Assembly: GCA_949752735.1 (NCBI GenBank) | Contig: OX457044.1 | Location: 20,557,521 to 20,621,520, forward strand | Source: Lumbricus terrestris | Lineage: Eukaryota; Annelida; Clitellata; Crassiclitellata; Lumbricidae | Reading direction: 5' to 3' | Length of the DNA stretch: 64,000 nucleotides | Part shown: in pieces, positions 22,991 to 39,313 of the stretch | Layout of the letters: each line of letters starts with the position of its first letter | Position numbering within the stretch: the stretch's first letter is position 1 | The notes under the pieces: generated by a model | Told to the model about the DNA's origin: nothing | Database searches by the model: none | Seen by the model: the letters and a program-made list of their open reading frames with translations, nothing else | Position numbers and translations under genes: made by a program

Positions 22991-23770
22991 ATTTATTAAT
23001 TAATGAAGAGACGCCATTCCCGTCAACTACTGAGGGCCATTTCACTGCGCATTATATACTTTCATAACTATATATAGTTCTTAATGCCATCATGCATTAC
23101 CATTCAGCGTCATTATAGGCGAGAGCAGAGAGCCTGCTGATCGTTTTTGCACTCGAGTGGCGCTACGTAAATGTTCAAATATAGTTTAAAGTTTAATTCA
23201 TTTTTGACTCGTTAGTTTGCCTGCTTATTTCGTCATTCATTAATTCTGTTTCAATCCTTCAGTGTTAAGTCTCTAATAATAGCCTAATATTATTATTATT
23301 CAGTCAGCCAGTTAGACAGTCACTTTTCAATATATCAATCACTCGCTCATTATATTAAATAAATCGATCGATAAATCAACTGGTTAATGAATCAATCAAT
23401 CAACCAATCAACCAATCAATCGATCAATCATATATAAATCCAAACAAATTTTTAAAAGGCTTTTCAATGGCCAATTATAGTCGGCAGAGAGACGTTGGAG
23501 AAGAGGCAGAGTGAGATAAGAGGGGCCTAATAGAGAAGGGAGAGAGACAAGGGTGAAGGTAGGCTACAGTTATTCTTGATTGTACTTATATTTAAACGTA
23601 CGGGTATTTGTTATATAGACTACCTAATTTGAGAAGAGAGTCATTATTATAGCATAAAAGCTGCATGAAAGAGACGTTTAGCACAGTTTAAGGATCCGGA
23701 TCGTAATCGCAACAGTAACTTTCAGACTTCTAAAACGCCGCTCAAACATTATAAATAGTTGCCTTGGGCC

Positions 23771-24049
23771 CAGGGCTTTTTTAGCGTGCAGTTGTACACA
23801 AAATGTGCAGTTCTAATTGCACTTGTGCAGTTGTAAAAGCACTTCCGAGCAGTTTAAACTACAGTTTAATAAGCCGGTGCCCCGCGCTTGGCTTTCCAGT
23901 GGCGCTTTAGAAATTAGGAGATTACGATTACGATTACGATTACGAGTTACTGTAGTAAAAAGTTGTCCGATTGGAAGTAATTTACGATGGAAGGTGGGTA
24001 AGGAAAGAAGGAGTTGTGCAATTCTAAAAATTCCTTAAAAACAGCCCTG
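23771..24049 (-). mobile_element. hAT-type MITE, CAGGGC family, with nested SINE fragment
   Basis: Ends CAGGGCTTTTTTAGC and AAAAACAGCCCTG, flanked by CTTGGGCC and CTTGGACC (one mismatch, 8 bp). The interior matches the uninterrupted copy at 48299-48505 except for about 85 bases at 23861-23945, a SINE fragment ending GATTACGATTACGATTACG. Confidence 0.85.
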
Positions 24050-24774
24050 CTTGGACCTTGGGATCTCCCGAAAGCGCATTAATATTGCTATCTAGAAATG
24101 TAATGAAAATGTAGAATAAAGGTATGTCCTTCTGCGTGTATGCCTGTCCGTCTACCCGTGTCTTCTGTAGGCCTATGCACGTTGTCTCTATATAGACAGA
24201 GGGGCAGAGATAGCCTACAAAAGAGAGGATGCAGAAATTTGATCTAGGGCTATGCGGGGTTTCAATAGGCTTAATCATGAATCATGATTACAAAATTATT
24301 AGCCATTTAACTTTATTAGACTTTAACTTTAATCCAGCTTGATCATCTTTAATAGACAATCTCCGCTCTTCTGTCTAACGATGTCGAAGAGTGATGTCTT
24401 CGTCTGCGTGCTCACCGCATGCCACTCAACCCAGGAGACTTATAACGTTGTCTAGCTTGGGCACATTTAAGTGGCACCAATCTTCGCATGAGTTTGTCTA
24501 TCAATTCATCTGACAATTGACTCCGAGGAGAATCAGAAATGTTTGGATTTTGTTTGAACAGACGATGACGCGAAGTCCAAACGGATGCAAGGAAATCGAT
24601 TATCTACGGCGGATCGGATGTAACCGAACAGGGTCAGAAGTCAGATTGCACCGGACAGAACCAGTTGAAACACGATGATTGGCATGCAGACAGATAGACA
24701 AACACACACACATACAACATACACACCCATGAAGAGTTACACGTAGACGGACGAACAGGCAGAGAAAGAGAGAG

Positions 24775-24786
24775 CCAGAAACAGAC

Positions 24787-24861
<75 letters not shown>

Positions 24862-25016
24862 AAAGAATAACTATAGTCTAGGTATACCAAAAATTTAATA
24901 GCAGAGAGAGTATGGCAGATGGTCAGACATACAGACAGCCAGTCGGGCGGACGTACACTGTACAGGCAGAAATACCTACAGACAGATACAGGCAGATCGG
25001 TATAACAAATAACAGG

Positions 25017-25080
<64 letters not shown>
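24775..25080. repeat. Two GA microsatellites
   Basis: Pure GA runs at about 24790-24858 and 25018-25078 with degenerate GACA between them. Confidence 0.95.
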
Positions 25081-25081
<1 letters not shown>

Positions 25082-25327
25082 CAGACAGACAGACGGACGG
25101 ACGGGCATGCAGACAGACGGACTCGCATACCAAATAAAAGTCATAGACACAGACAGAGAAACAGACAGAGACAGAGATGAAGACAGAGAAGCAGAGAGAC
25201 AGAGACAGATAGGCAAGGCGAGCAGCAACCAAGCAGATAGAGAGGTAATAATGGTGGGGCAAACACGTACAGCAGGATCGGTAGCTACACTCACGAACAG
25301 AGAGTGTATGTGTACGAATCGAAAAGC

Positions 25328-25500
<173 letters not shown>

Positions 25501-25964
25501 CGGAGACACACAGGAACAGACAGAGACAGTAAAGAGAATAATTATGAAATACTATTCTAGCTATTACACTATTGAATTTCAGGTTGAACGATCGCTATCA
25601 GAGCATTCAGTGGCCACGATTCTGAATCGGTTACAAAGTCGATCTGCTGCTGCCCACATGAAATCAATCTCACCCGGCTTTCAAATTCACCGGTCTCTTG
25701 AATATTATTTTTAATTTTGGACTGACGAACCATGTGCTGTCGTCAACGGTCAATCTGATGGATAGACTGAGGGTGGTCCTGCAAGAGATTGGAGGCGGAT
25801 GTGGTGGGGTGGGGTGGGTTGATTCAGATCTGCAGAAATGCCGAGTCGGAACTGTGTAATTGATAGCGTAGCCTAGTGCTGTAAGCTACTGTACAGTAGG
25901 TCTATGCCTAGTGATTTTTCAGTCAATGTATGGCACCTATATAATAGATTACTGTTGTAAATGC

Positions 25965-26060
25965 AAATTAAACTCCGCCACTGGTTGTTCTTTGCCAGTG
26001 CCAGTCCAAAGCCTGGATAAAGGAGGAGGGCGACACTAATCATCTCTGATATGGCAGTGC
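25965..26060 (-). repeat. Dispersed repeat, GGGACTGGCACTGGCA family
   Basis: Minus strand: AGTGTCGCCCTCCTCCTTTA, TCCAGGCTTTGGACTGG and CACTGGCA. Related copies at 430-530 (+), 4810-4900 (-), 40555-40655 (+) and 46235-46345 (+). Confidence 0.7.
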
Positions 26061-26639
26061 CGTTAAACATGTAACAAGAGATAAATTTAAATTACGGAAA
26101 TATCTCAGGGCCACGGAAAACCCATGTCGGAAATAACATCGTCTATGCTTCGATTGGCACTAGATTAAACCCACGGGTATATGTTACACGTATAATTGTT
26201 TTAATTATATTGGACTGATTAATTCGGATGTGGGTTCCATTTCGATGTGCTTCGGAATTTATTAAAACTGAATTTAAAAGTTAACGATCGAACGGGGGGT
26301 TAGACACTTTTTAAAGCCAGGAGTCAACACTATATAATAAGCTGCATGTGTTAAAGCACTATTGGTCTGCATGGCTTCAGATCGGATCAAGCACCCTGAT
26401 TATCACCGACTTGATTTTATATAACGTCGGTGTAAAGCTGATCTATCTGACGCAGCTCAACATCAGCATTCACATTTGCATCTACATTAGGACTTCTGGA
26501 GCTATATCAATCAATTCCGTGGATTCAGAACATATGGTTTGATTGATAATAATTTAGGCGGAACAGATAATTATATAGGCCTACACAGCAATATCTGGAA
26601 TAATATAAATAATTATAAGTTGTTTTAATACATTAATTT

Positions 26640-26870
26640 GTAGTAGACCTAAGCTTAGTATACGATTCATTCGTTCATTACCGTTCATTAAATTTTTTAC
26701 ATAAATCCCCTTCAAGGTTACTACTCAGGAGCGTTCCCGAGTCTCCCGACCCAATTACAGGCTAAAAAGACAGTTTAAAGATTGCAATAGAACTCGTCAG
26801 AGGGGACCCTTGGCAGCAGCGCAGTTATGGAGGTAAACCATTCGAGACCACGCGGCCAGTAACATAGGAA
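26640..26870 (-). mobile_element. LINE 3' end, decayed
   Basis: Minus strand codes pieces like NCAAAKGP and ends FLACNWVGRLGNAPE and a stop (compare VGSASE). It closes with an AATGAACG tail. Frames are broken. Confidence 0.6.
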
Positions 26871-26944
26871 ACGCATCGCAGCCTAATAGGAGCAAGATTC
26901 CAAGTCCCTTTAGGCCAATCATAGTCGACATCAACTATAATAGG

Positions 26945-27240
26945 CATGGACACCCGTAGACATTTTGCAGGAGGGAGCAAAAACATGATTGTCGGTGTTG
27001 ACTTTTTCTAGCAAAAAAGCTTGAAAGATGAAAAGCAGGAAATTATGGATATGGGTATTTTTCACATAGATCTCTAAATGTAAATTTCTCAATTTTACCT
27101 TGTGTGTGACAGTGTGTCAGTAGTAGGCTATCTCTAGTGCTTAGGTGCAACAAAATTTGTTAAGACGAAAAGTAGCAGCTAAAATAGTTTTCCAGAAGGG
27201 GGGCAAGTGCCACCTCTTGCCCCTATGTGCGGACGCCCAC
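26945..27240. mobile_element. GGGCAAGTGCC repeat family, copy
   Basis: Starts near GGACACCCGTAGACATTTTG, contains TTTTTCACATAGA and TCTAAATGTAAATTTCTC, and ends GGGGCAAGTGCC and TGCGGACGCCCAC. Further copies at 27440-27600 (partial) and 52710-53020. Confidence 0.55.
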
Positions 27241-27439
27241 GATAATAGACCTAAGATATGCCTAAGCTGTGGTAAATAAAAATCTATACCTGGCGTTCGG
27301 GTTTATGTTTTTGATCCTTTGCCCTTCACTCAGGTGAGGTAGGGTGCAATCTTATTAGTTATTGTCATAAAAATTGTATCCATAGTAAATGTAATTTACA
27401 ACAGCTGTAAGGCAAACTGCAAGTGACTAACAACTAAGC

Positions 27440-27600
27440 GCGGGGGCCCGCAGATATTTTGCAGCTGGTACAAAACACGATGGTCACGATTTAATTTTTA
27501 ACAAAAGCTTAACAAATGCAAAGCAGAGAGCTATGAGAACATAGGCATTTTTCATAGACGTTTCTAAATGTAAATTTTGCAGGTTTAGCTTACACTTCGT
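27440..27600. mobile_element. GGGCAAGTGCC repeat family, partial copy
   Basis: GGGCCCGCAGATATTTTGCA, AATGCAAAGCAGAGAGC and TCTAAATGTAAATTTTGC match the other copies. The 3' part is missing. Confidence 0.5.
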
Positions 27601-27993
27601 GTTCATTCACTCATGTCGCGAATTTATAATATTGACTCTTTAAGAAACCCACTCAGAGGCGTGACAAATCCAACCGCGGTTCCAGAGTTTGAAACAGAAT
27701 TCCTCCATACGTCATCCAGTGTGTTTTTAATCTGCAAGTGTCTAAAAGATTGCCAGGCGCTTATTTTAATTAAACTATAGTAGCCGAGCTCGAAATTAGG
27801 CCTTTACTTAGAAAGTAGATTGACTGGCTTTGCGTGTGCCTGTCAATGCGTTAGTTACGTATAGGCCTAGGTCTAGATATTGCTCTCTGTTTCTTTTCGC
27901 TTTCTTTTAGCCCTACTCAATCTGTTTAGTTCCAACACAAACTCTAGTGTATTGCCTACTCAAAGCGCTTCAACTAGGCTACGCTGCAACTTG

Positions 27994-28232
27994 TGGGTCG
28001 CGGGAGTGTAGTGGTAAACTTAGTACCTTGAAGCAGGAGGATTTCAGGCTCGAATCCACCTCAAGCCGCCGCGTAGGGACTTGAGCTAGTCCATCATTCG
28101 CAATTGCACGTGTGCTTCGGCATGAAACTCCGATGCAGTGTCCGCGCCGTAGACGGGAGCGCCTCTGAGTACCGGTAGCGAGTTTGAAGAGGCGCTATAG
28201 CAATTGCGAGTAATAAAAAAAAAATTATAAAT
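27994..28232 (+). mobile_element. tRNA-derived SINE, family 1
   Basis: GGAGTGTAGTGGTAAACTTA (A-box region), B box GGCTCGAATCC, then AAACTCCGATGCAGTGTCCG, GGGAGCGCCTCTGAGTA and GAGGCGCTATAG. Ends in an A-rich tail. Confidence 0.85.
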
Positions 28233-28697
28233 GACTCAAGACTAATCTGTTGTGTAGTAATTATGTGTCCCTATCAGCGACATTGTGTCACTTCTGGGCC
28301 TCCCACTGCTACCAGTTTTTGTTTGTTCAGTAAGGCTATGTAGACTACGTCTGTGTTGATCTGCATATGTGGCTACAAATACAGATTTGATTTGGATTGG
28401 CCCATGCAGTTAGAATTGACCTAAACTCCAGTTGAACCGCGATACTATAAACTTACTCTCAATAATTAAACTGCAAACAGAAAGTGAAAACGGAGAGATA
28501 ATTTATTGCACTCAGCGGAATAATAATATTAAAAATGTCATCAACTGTACATTGAGTTTAGATTTATTCAATTATCCACTGCTGAAGCAATCTCAAAAGT
28601 CATAATATCCAGTTCAAGAATTACCATTGCCGACTTTTTTTGCTTTAATTTGTCCGTAAAATCGCATCTGTAGATCAAGCAGGTCAAATAATAATAA

Positions 28698-29003
28698 TTA
28701 TTGTCTCCAATTCTTTGGCTGAAGCAACTTTAAGTGATGCTGAGGAGGAAGTAACTTGACCATCTTCCATATGATCTCGGCTGATTGTCTGACTGCAGTC
28801 ACCATCATTTCGTTGAAGAAGCTGTAAAAACAATGTTTAGAAGTTAATCGAGTGACACGTTTCACCTTGCAATGCTGCTAACTAATCTATTAGGCCACTC
28901 GCCGACCATCTGATCAAAGGACGCCAAAAACACATGCATGCCTTCTCGGCAAATCCGCTGGCTGTTCTTACTTCTGCTAATTGCTCCTCTACCGAGCAGT
29001 TTG
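28698..29003 (-). CDS. Unidentified 3' gene end, two putative exons
   Basis: Not recognised. Two blocks on the minus strand look spliced. Exon 29003-28866 follows a strong acceptor (ctctgactttttctgtag) and ends at donor gtgaaa. Exon 28821-28698 follows acceptor tttttacag and ends in TAA. Phases agree (AG plus C makes Ser), giving about 86 residues that begin KLLGRGAISRSKNSQR, contain MHVFLASFDQMVGEWPNRLV and end LQPKNWRQ. A likely poly(A) signal (AATAAA at 28568-28563) lies about 130 bases after the stop. The upstream exon was not found, and no domain is evident; the mid-part could form amphipathic helices. It could be a real gene end or a chance pairing of splice-like signals. Confidence 0.35.
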
Positions 29004-29529
29004 CTACAGAAAAAGTCAGAGAGAGTGAGTGAGTACAAACGAGTCAAGATGACCTAACAATTTCAACATAAGCCATATTAAGCATTGAAACCTTTAACAG
29101 TTTCCTTTGTTGAAACAAACGTTCAGATATAGCTGAAAACGAAATTAACCCGGATCGCTAACAATTATACATGTAGTCCCCATAAAATATCAAATGCTCC
29201 AAAAAGCGTCTATGGTATAGCAGGTAGGATCCGGGCCAGACCCCCCCACTAATCGCGGGAGCGAGTGCGATTGGCACTCTTATTATCCCCATCCGTGCCA
29301 ACGATATCAATAGTTTCAAACTTTACCCCTACAAAACTTCCTGAAGAAAGCCCATGAATAAAATATATAATTTAAATACATTCAACCGACCTTTTTCGTT
29401 TCATGTGGCTGCATGCCCTGTCTCGACGCCACACCCACCACCTCTTCTTCCTCTCACTCTACTCTCTCTCATCCTCATTCTCAGCCCAAGACTCTCCAAA
29501 CAACACAAACAAGTACAAGACAATGCAAA

Positions 29530-29800
29530 ATAAAAAGAATAAATTAAAAATATAATAATACTGGGCTTTCGGGTGTTCTCCGTGGAGTTTAACCGCGCCA
29601 GGGGCCCTCCTGCCTTTGCGAGGAGCTTACGGGGTTTTAGACCACGCCAGAGGCCCGGCAGGTACTAATACAAATAAACTACAAACACACAACAATAACA
29701 ACAACAACAACAACACAGAGCCACACAACCGTCACTCCTCACAATCCCCTCGGACCAATCCCCTCATGCAGGCAGCAATGTAGCGATTCCTAAAACAACA
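29530..29800 (-). mobile_element. Possible LINE 3' UTR
   Basis: Minus strand holds a short frame NRYIAACMRGLVRGDCEE with a stop. It is followed by GTTGTTGTTG and a 48-base segment repeated twice (GCCTCTGGCGTGGT against GCCCCTGGCGCGGT). This looks like a retroelement end, but no reverse transcriptase is visible. Confidence 0.3.
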
Positions 29801-30061
29801 AAGAAAACCCATGAAGGTAATTAATAGGGCCTACAAGTTATGACAGATGATTATGTAATTTCATTATAGGAAGAAACAAAGTGCAACAATATGGCCTAAT
29901 AATAATAGTAACAATTAATATTACAGCAAATAATAATTCTAGTGGCTCATTCGTGTGCTTCAAATAATGTTGAATTATATGAGGGAAACTTCAAACTTTT
30001 GTGCAAAAAATAATAGCCTAATAACAACAATAATAATACAAATAATAGTAGTAAATATATT

Positions 30062-30805
30062 AATAACTAGATGTGTAACCCGGCGTTGCCCGGGAAATTT
30101 AGGGTTTTAAACACTACTCCCCTATGGTACCCAACGTTGACCGCTAAATTTCGGGTTTTCGCCAACCCTCTACCCGGGACTACCCCACCCCGCTTAACCA
30201 AAAAGCCAAACGTAACACGCCCCTGCGGGGCGCTAGGGAAATTATTACTGGGCTTGTATGACGTCATTCGGGCTGTAGACTCTTTTACTAAAGCTCGATA
30301 CTGTTTACCAAAGTGTGAGCGATAAATCTGTCTTAACAACGCTTCTGTCCTAAAACGCTAATAACTCGAGTTCTAAAGGGAAATTTAGGGTTTTAAACAC
30401 TACTCCACTCTGGTACCCATGGTTGATTGCTAAATTTCGTGTTTTCGCCAACCCTCCACTCCACCTCGCTTCCCCAAAAAGCCAAGCTTGACCCACCCCT
30501 GCGGGGCGCTACGGAAATTATTACTGGGCGGGTATGACGTCATGCGGGATTAGACTCTTCACTTAACGCTGGCGTTATCAATTAATGATGAAATCTGTCT
30601 TAAAACGCTAATAATTCTTGTTTTAAATTGAATTAAAACCTGAAAATAGTTGCGATGACCTTATAATTTGGGTAAGAATCGATTGCAATAATTTTTTTAA
30701 ACCGACGCTGTTTCATTTCCGAGCCTATTCTGCAGGGGAGAGTCAAAAGCGTACAAACAAACAAACAAACAAACAAACATATGGAAAGTGTTTCGGAATT
30801 ATAAT
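30062..30805. mobile_element. Element with internal tandem copies, CCCGGCGTTGCCCGGG start
   Basis: Begins AACTAGATGTGTAACCCGGC with GTTGCCCGGG. Two related 270-base copies (30095-30340 and 30378-30600) share GGGAAATTTAGGGTTTTAAA, TTTTCGCCAACCCTC, CCTGCGGGGCGCTA and TATGACGTCAT. It ends with a CAAA repeat and TTATAATATAGAT. Tandem terminal copies are known for Penelope-like elements, but the class is a guess. No protein seen. Confidence 0.5.
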
Positions 30806-31433
30806 ATAGATATAAAAGCAGTAATTTTTTTTATCTTATCCATTAACGGTAATTAATGGCAAGCTTGTGCAAAAATGCATGTGAAACTAATCACTCTCGT
30901 CGCTAGAGGGATTAGCCATGTCCTTCATCCCTGATTATATATAGGCCTAGGCTAATCATCGTCATCTTCATAACCATGACCAGCAACTTCATCAGTATAT
31001 TATAAACTACTGTAAGTCTCTCCTCGTTGGCCGCTCTAAGCTTCAGCTACATAATTATGTATCTCCTCTGCAGTCTGTCTGTACTCAAAGCTGCTGCTAT
31101 AGCAGCTATAGACTCTGCTTATAGGCCTACTCTTGTATAAACCGCTTGAAGTCTATATAGTCTTTAGGCCTAGCCCATTCATTCATGATTAAACGAACGC
31201 CAAACTCTGAATCACTTACATTTGAATATTAATTTGTCTTCGTTCCTCCACTTCAAACATTTGCAGAATCTTCTTTTTTCTTTTCCAAACTGGTTCTTTA
31301 GTGCTAAATGAAATCAGAGTATTATACAACGCCTCTGCGGCTATAACGCGACCATTATTTAAATCTGCGGTTAATTATGTCGAAATACCGTAGGTTTTTA
31401 TTATGCCCAATTGCCCATGGTCAAATATTACCT

Positions 31434-31590
31434 GACGTCATAAAAACAATGACGCATATTATCACATAATATATTGGTCTATTATGACGTCAAGTGAGAC
31501 TTCTTTAGAGGACTCAATGTATAATGCATGCAATTATCTAGAAGTGTACATATTTATTATAAGATTTACTACACGAAAATGACGTCACAA
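31434..31590. promoter_or_regulatory. Three TGACGTCA (CRE-type) sites
   Basis: Full or near-full CREB/ATF palindromes at about 31433 (TGACGTCA), 31485 (TGACGTCA) and 31580 (TGACGTCA), within 160 bases of AT-rich DNA with no recognised gene nearby. Confidence 0.25.
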
Positions 31591-31908
31591 TGCGCTGTTT
31601 AGATATGGGAAGAGACCGAAGAGTAGAGAGACAGACACGCAGATAACGGAAAAGTCCGTCTATCTGTATGCCTACGTATCATTCTGTGTCTCTCTCGTCA
31701 ACTTATTTCTCTATAAGTCTGCCTATCGGCCACAATTGCTATGGCGACGTATCGGGACAGAGACTTCAGACAGCATAAAACTTGAAATTTCACTGTTAGG
31801 AGGCGCTTTGACACTTTTATGAAGAACGATTCTGGACGCGCTACATAAATATGTAGGCTAACAGACCAAAATCACTAACAACAGATGCAGTAAAGGAAAG
31901 GAAAGCAC

Positions 31909-32132
31909 CAGTGGCGGCGCTAGGGTGGGGGCTGGGGGGGCTAAGCCCCCCCCCTACAAGAGGCTCAGCCCCCCTAAAAAAATGACCATCTGAATTATTT
32001 TACATTGAAATATCCACGATTTTGGTCGACGACTAAAAAAAAAAAAGGTCGTCAGAAATTTTGGCGGCGAAAATGGAAAATTCGGCCGTGGGCTTCAGCC
32101 CCTCCAAAACTGAAATCCTGGCGCCGGCACTG
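31909..32132. mobile_element. hAT-type MITE, CAGTGGCGGCGC family
   Basis: Ends CAGTGGCGGCGCTAGG and CTGGCGCCGGCACTG, flanked by perfect 8-bp duplications GAAAGCAC. Inside: GGGGGCTAAGCCCCC tracts and AAGGTCGTCAGAAATTTTGG. Confidence 0.93.
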
Positions 32133-32999
32133 GAAAGCACGACATAAAATTCTATAATATTTATATGTGCTTCTTTTTCAATTAATTATTTTACGGTCAC
32201 ATAATATTCGTTTCTTACTACTTGCATAAAATCAACTTCAAATAATTATGAGGAAATGTCCTTGCTTTAATAATTTTTCTTCAGGTGTTTTAAAGACGTA
32301 ATTAATTTCTGACATACCTCACATAATTATCGAATGTTATTTTTCTTTTTTCTCTTCGACGATCACCACCCAGTTCAGTGGTAGGCCTAGTTTTTGTCAC
32401 TTTCTTCGCCATCTTCGTCTAAAATTTGTCGTCGTTTAAATGGTTTTTGTCGTCGATTTCAACTAAATATAATTTCGTCGTCTTCTTCTTCGCCAACTTC
32501 TGCTCTGCTGTCTTCAACAGAAATGAGTCGAATGTCCTGGTCCCGGAAATAGAACAAATGAAAATTACGTCATTTTGCGATGACGTCATATTTGGGGATT
32601 GGCAATATACTTAGCTCGAAATACAGCCGAATTCGTCATAATCATTGATCAAAAATTCAGATAGGGCTACCAGCTGTGATCTCCTTGCACAAAATTTCCT
32701 CTTTAGGCATAAGTCAAATTTGAATTAGCCTAATTAGGCCTAGGGGCCGATCCTCGCAGATCACAATGGGAAACTGAATGACAGTTCATGACGAAGCAAG
32801 TTTACGTATGACCAAGAACTCACTTTTGTTCCTTAACTTATATATATATTCGTTTTATTAAAAGAATAACCGGTTGACATAACGCGACAGTTAACAAGCA
32901 CAAAGGAGCAGCGAATAAATCCGAGTAAACGTGCTTATACAGCATCCGTGTTATGAAGTTTTTATTGTTTCTATTGGTTAATTCAAATGGATGCGGCCT

Positions 33000-33345
33000 A
33001 GGGCGCAGATTGTATTTACCAGGACGTCTATAAGAGAAAAATTTACGAAGAACGTGATCTTTGTCTTAACTATAGCTTTGAAGAGGGCAGCATCAGCAGT
33101 CTCAGCCATAGGCTAATGTCTGCTTTTGGGGAGTCTAAGGGGAGAAATCCAGCTCGTCTGACACGCCCCATGAACCTTTCGATGCGGTCGACTTCTCCCG
33201 CGCTCAGCAGCCCCCACCAGGCTGGAGAGGCGTACAGCAAACTTCATCGTCTTGCTCGCGACTGCTAGACTGCTAGCATCAGCTGCGCCAGCTTCGCACT
33301 GTCATCCGTTCTCTCACGTTTGCTGCTACTCTTACGCACCTTAGA
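33000..33345 (-). mobile_element. LINE reverse transcriptase C-terminal fragment
   Basis: Minus strand codes LLYASPAWWGLLSAGEVDR and RFMGRVRRAGFLP, the thumb region typical of CR1/Rex/Jockey-type LINEs, then a stop. The upstream part is broken. Confidence 0.75.
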
Positions 33346-33554
33346 GTGCATTCCTTTGTTGCTTATAATTATTGCTTTTAAAAGTAGGCCTACTCTATGA
33401 ATAAAGCTGCAATTATCTTTTTCCGGAAGAGTGAAGCCATGAGTTAGAAGACAGAGCTCATGTCCACAGGAAGGACGAGGCGGAGGAAATAGGCATAGCT
33501 AGGCTAATCTATATATAGGTCTAGAGTAGGCCTGCATGCTGTCTACAACAATCC

Positions 33555-33682
33555 TTCCTCAATAGGCTTAAAGCTGCTCTCTTTGGGCGCGTTTGAGACG
33601 AGAGCGCCTCTGAGTAGTTTCCTTGAAGGATAGCTATATAAAATCAATATCCGAATGAACGAATGAAAAAATGAGTGAATGA
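33555..33682 (+). mobile_element. LINE 3' tail
   Basis: GAGAGCGCCTCTGAGTAG, AGCTATATAAAATC and GAATGAACGAATG tail. It abuts the next LINE end. Confidence 0.7.
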
Positions 33683-33739
33683 AGCGTCATAGCTTACTGG
33701 AGAACAACATATATTTTACCCGATTTCGGTGTGTCTATC

Positions 33740-34003
33740 AGTTTTGTTGCCAATTCAACGAATGCTACCAGCTGGACAGCGTCGAACCTTCTCGGTTGTT
33801 GGCCCGTCCACATGGAATGGGCTCCCGCTTGCACTACGCTTACTACCTCGGAATAATTTGCCTGCTTTCTGCCAGTTGCTCAAGACCTATCTTTTTAGCA
33901 GTGGCTGGGTTGGGAGCGCCTCAGAGTAGAACCTCATGAAGGGGCGCTATATAAGTTTTCGGAATCAGTGAATGAATGAATGAATGAATGAATGAATGAA
34001 TAA
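33740..34003 (+). mobile_element. LINE 3' end with ORF terminus GSASE
   Basis: Codes RRTFSVVGPSTWNGLPLALR and LLKTYLFSSGWVGSASE with stop TAG at 33927-33929. A 3' UTR follows with GGGGCGCTATATAAG and a pure GAAT tail. The FSVVGPSTWN pattern is the usual C-terminus of CR1/L2-type ORF2. The tail ends about 185 bases before the DYNLT1 start codon. Confidence 0.85.
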
Positions 34004-34097
34004 TAGAACAGATGGCAAGTCTATGCTTGAAACATCGATGCCTTGAAAGCTCTATGCTCTAAAAAATAGTGCGAGATCTCGCGCCAGGTTCTCGTTC

Positions 34098-34112
34098 GTT
34101 GTCCCTGGCAAC
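34098..34112 (+). promoter_or_regulatory. X-box-like RFX site upstream of DYNLT1
   Basis: GTTGTCCCTGGCAAC is an imperfect palindrome of two RFX half-sites (GTTGYC and GGCAAC) with a 3-base spacer, 75 bases before the start codon. RFX factors drive ciliary genes across animals, which fits a dynein light chain. Binding itself is inference. Confidence 0.5.
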
Positions 34113-34187
34113 TAGCGACTTACTTGCGTTTGGTGGAATCTACGTTTCATACAAATCTTTATTTATTGTGATTTAATTCGATCAGAA

Positions 34188-38673
<4,486 letters not shown>

Positions 38674-38878
38674 GGACCTGCTTTGACTTTGACTTTGCTT
38701 TGACTTCTTTCAGTTGTGGCGCCTGCTTTTGAACACTGTTAAATTAACTTTTGCGCTGAGTACCAGCTGATAGTGTGTTGAATTTGGTACATCAGTGGTT
38801 TGTTCTGCACCAGAAAAATTGTTCTGACAAGTTTAATTGGAGATGTTATAAAAAAATGTTTCTTTTCAGTATATATTA

Positions 38879-38884
38879 AAATAA
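38879..38884 (+). promoter_or_regulatory. Candidate polyadenylation signal of DYNLT1
   Basis: First AATAAA after the stop codon, about 205 bases downstream. A second one lies near 39985. Which is used cannot be seen from sequence. Confidence 0.35.
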
Positions 38885-39313
38885 AAGAATTGACAGGCAT
38901 ATTTTCTAACCTGATTCACCTGCTGGTCTATTTTCTTTTAGCAATAATACTGTCAATACTAATGACGAAAAAGCTGATCAAACATGATGCTACATTTTGT
39001 CACTATTACCATTAGATTTTTAATGCGAAAACATAACAAATGTTCCTCTTCAGTTTTAGTTTGCATGCCTATCAACAAGCTGTCTCTCTGTGCCATTGTT
39101 TAAGCTTTTGTTGCTGAAATAATGCAGGCTCTTGGTGGTAATGTGATGTAATGTAAATCTTCAAGAATTTCTCAGCACCCATAAAAGCCACGTCAGAGAC
39201 ACCAGCTTATTCACCAGTGCCATATTAAATCAAGTCCGCAATGGCCAAAGCTGCCCTGTCCATCTTCCAATGCCTGTGGATAATCCGGGGAGGTCATGTA
39301 CGTCAAGCTGACT

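Noticed and set aside
22256..23067. 193-codon His/Ser/Phe-rich frame
   Set aside because: Translation of the ATTC/TTCG array; no start context, splice site or family.
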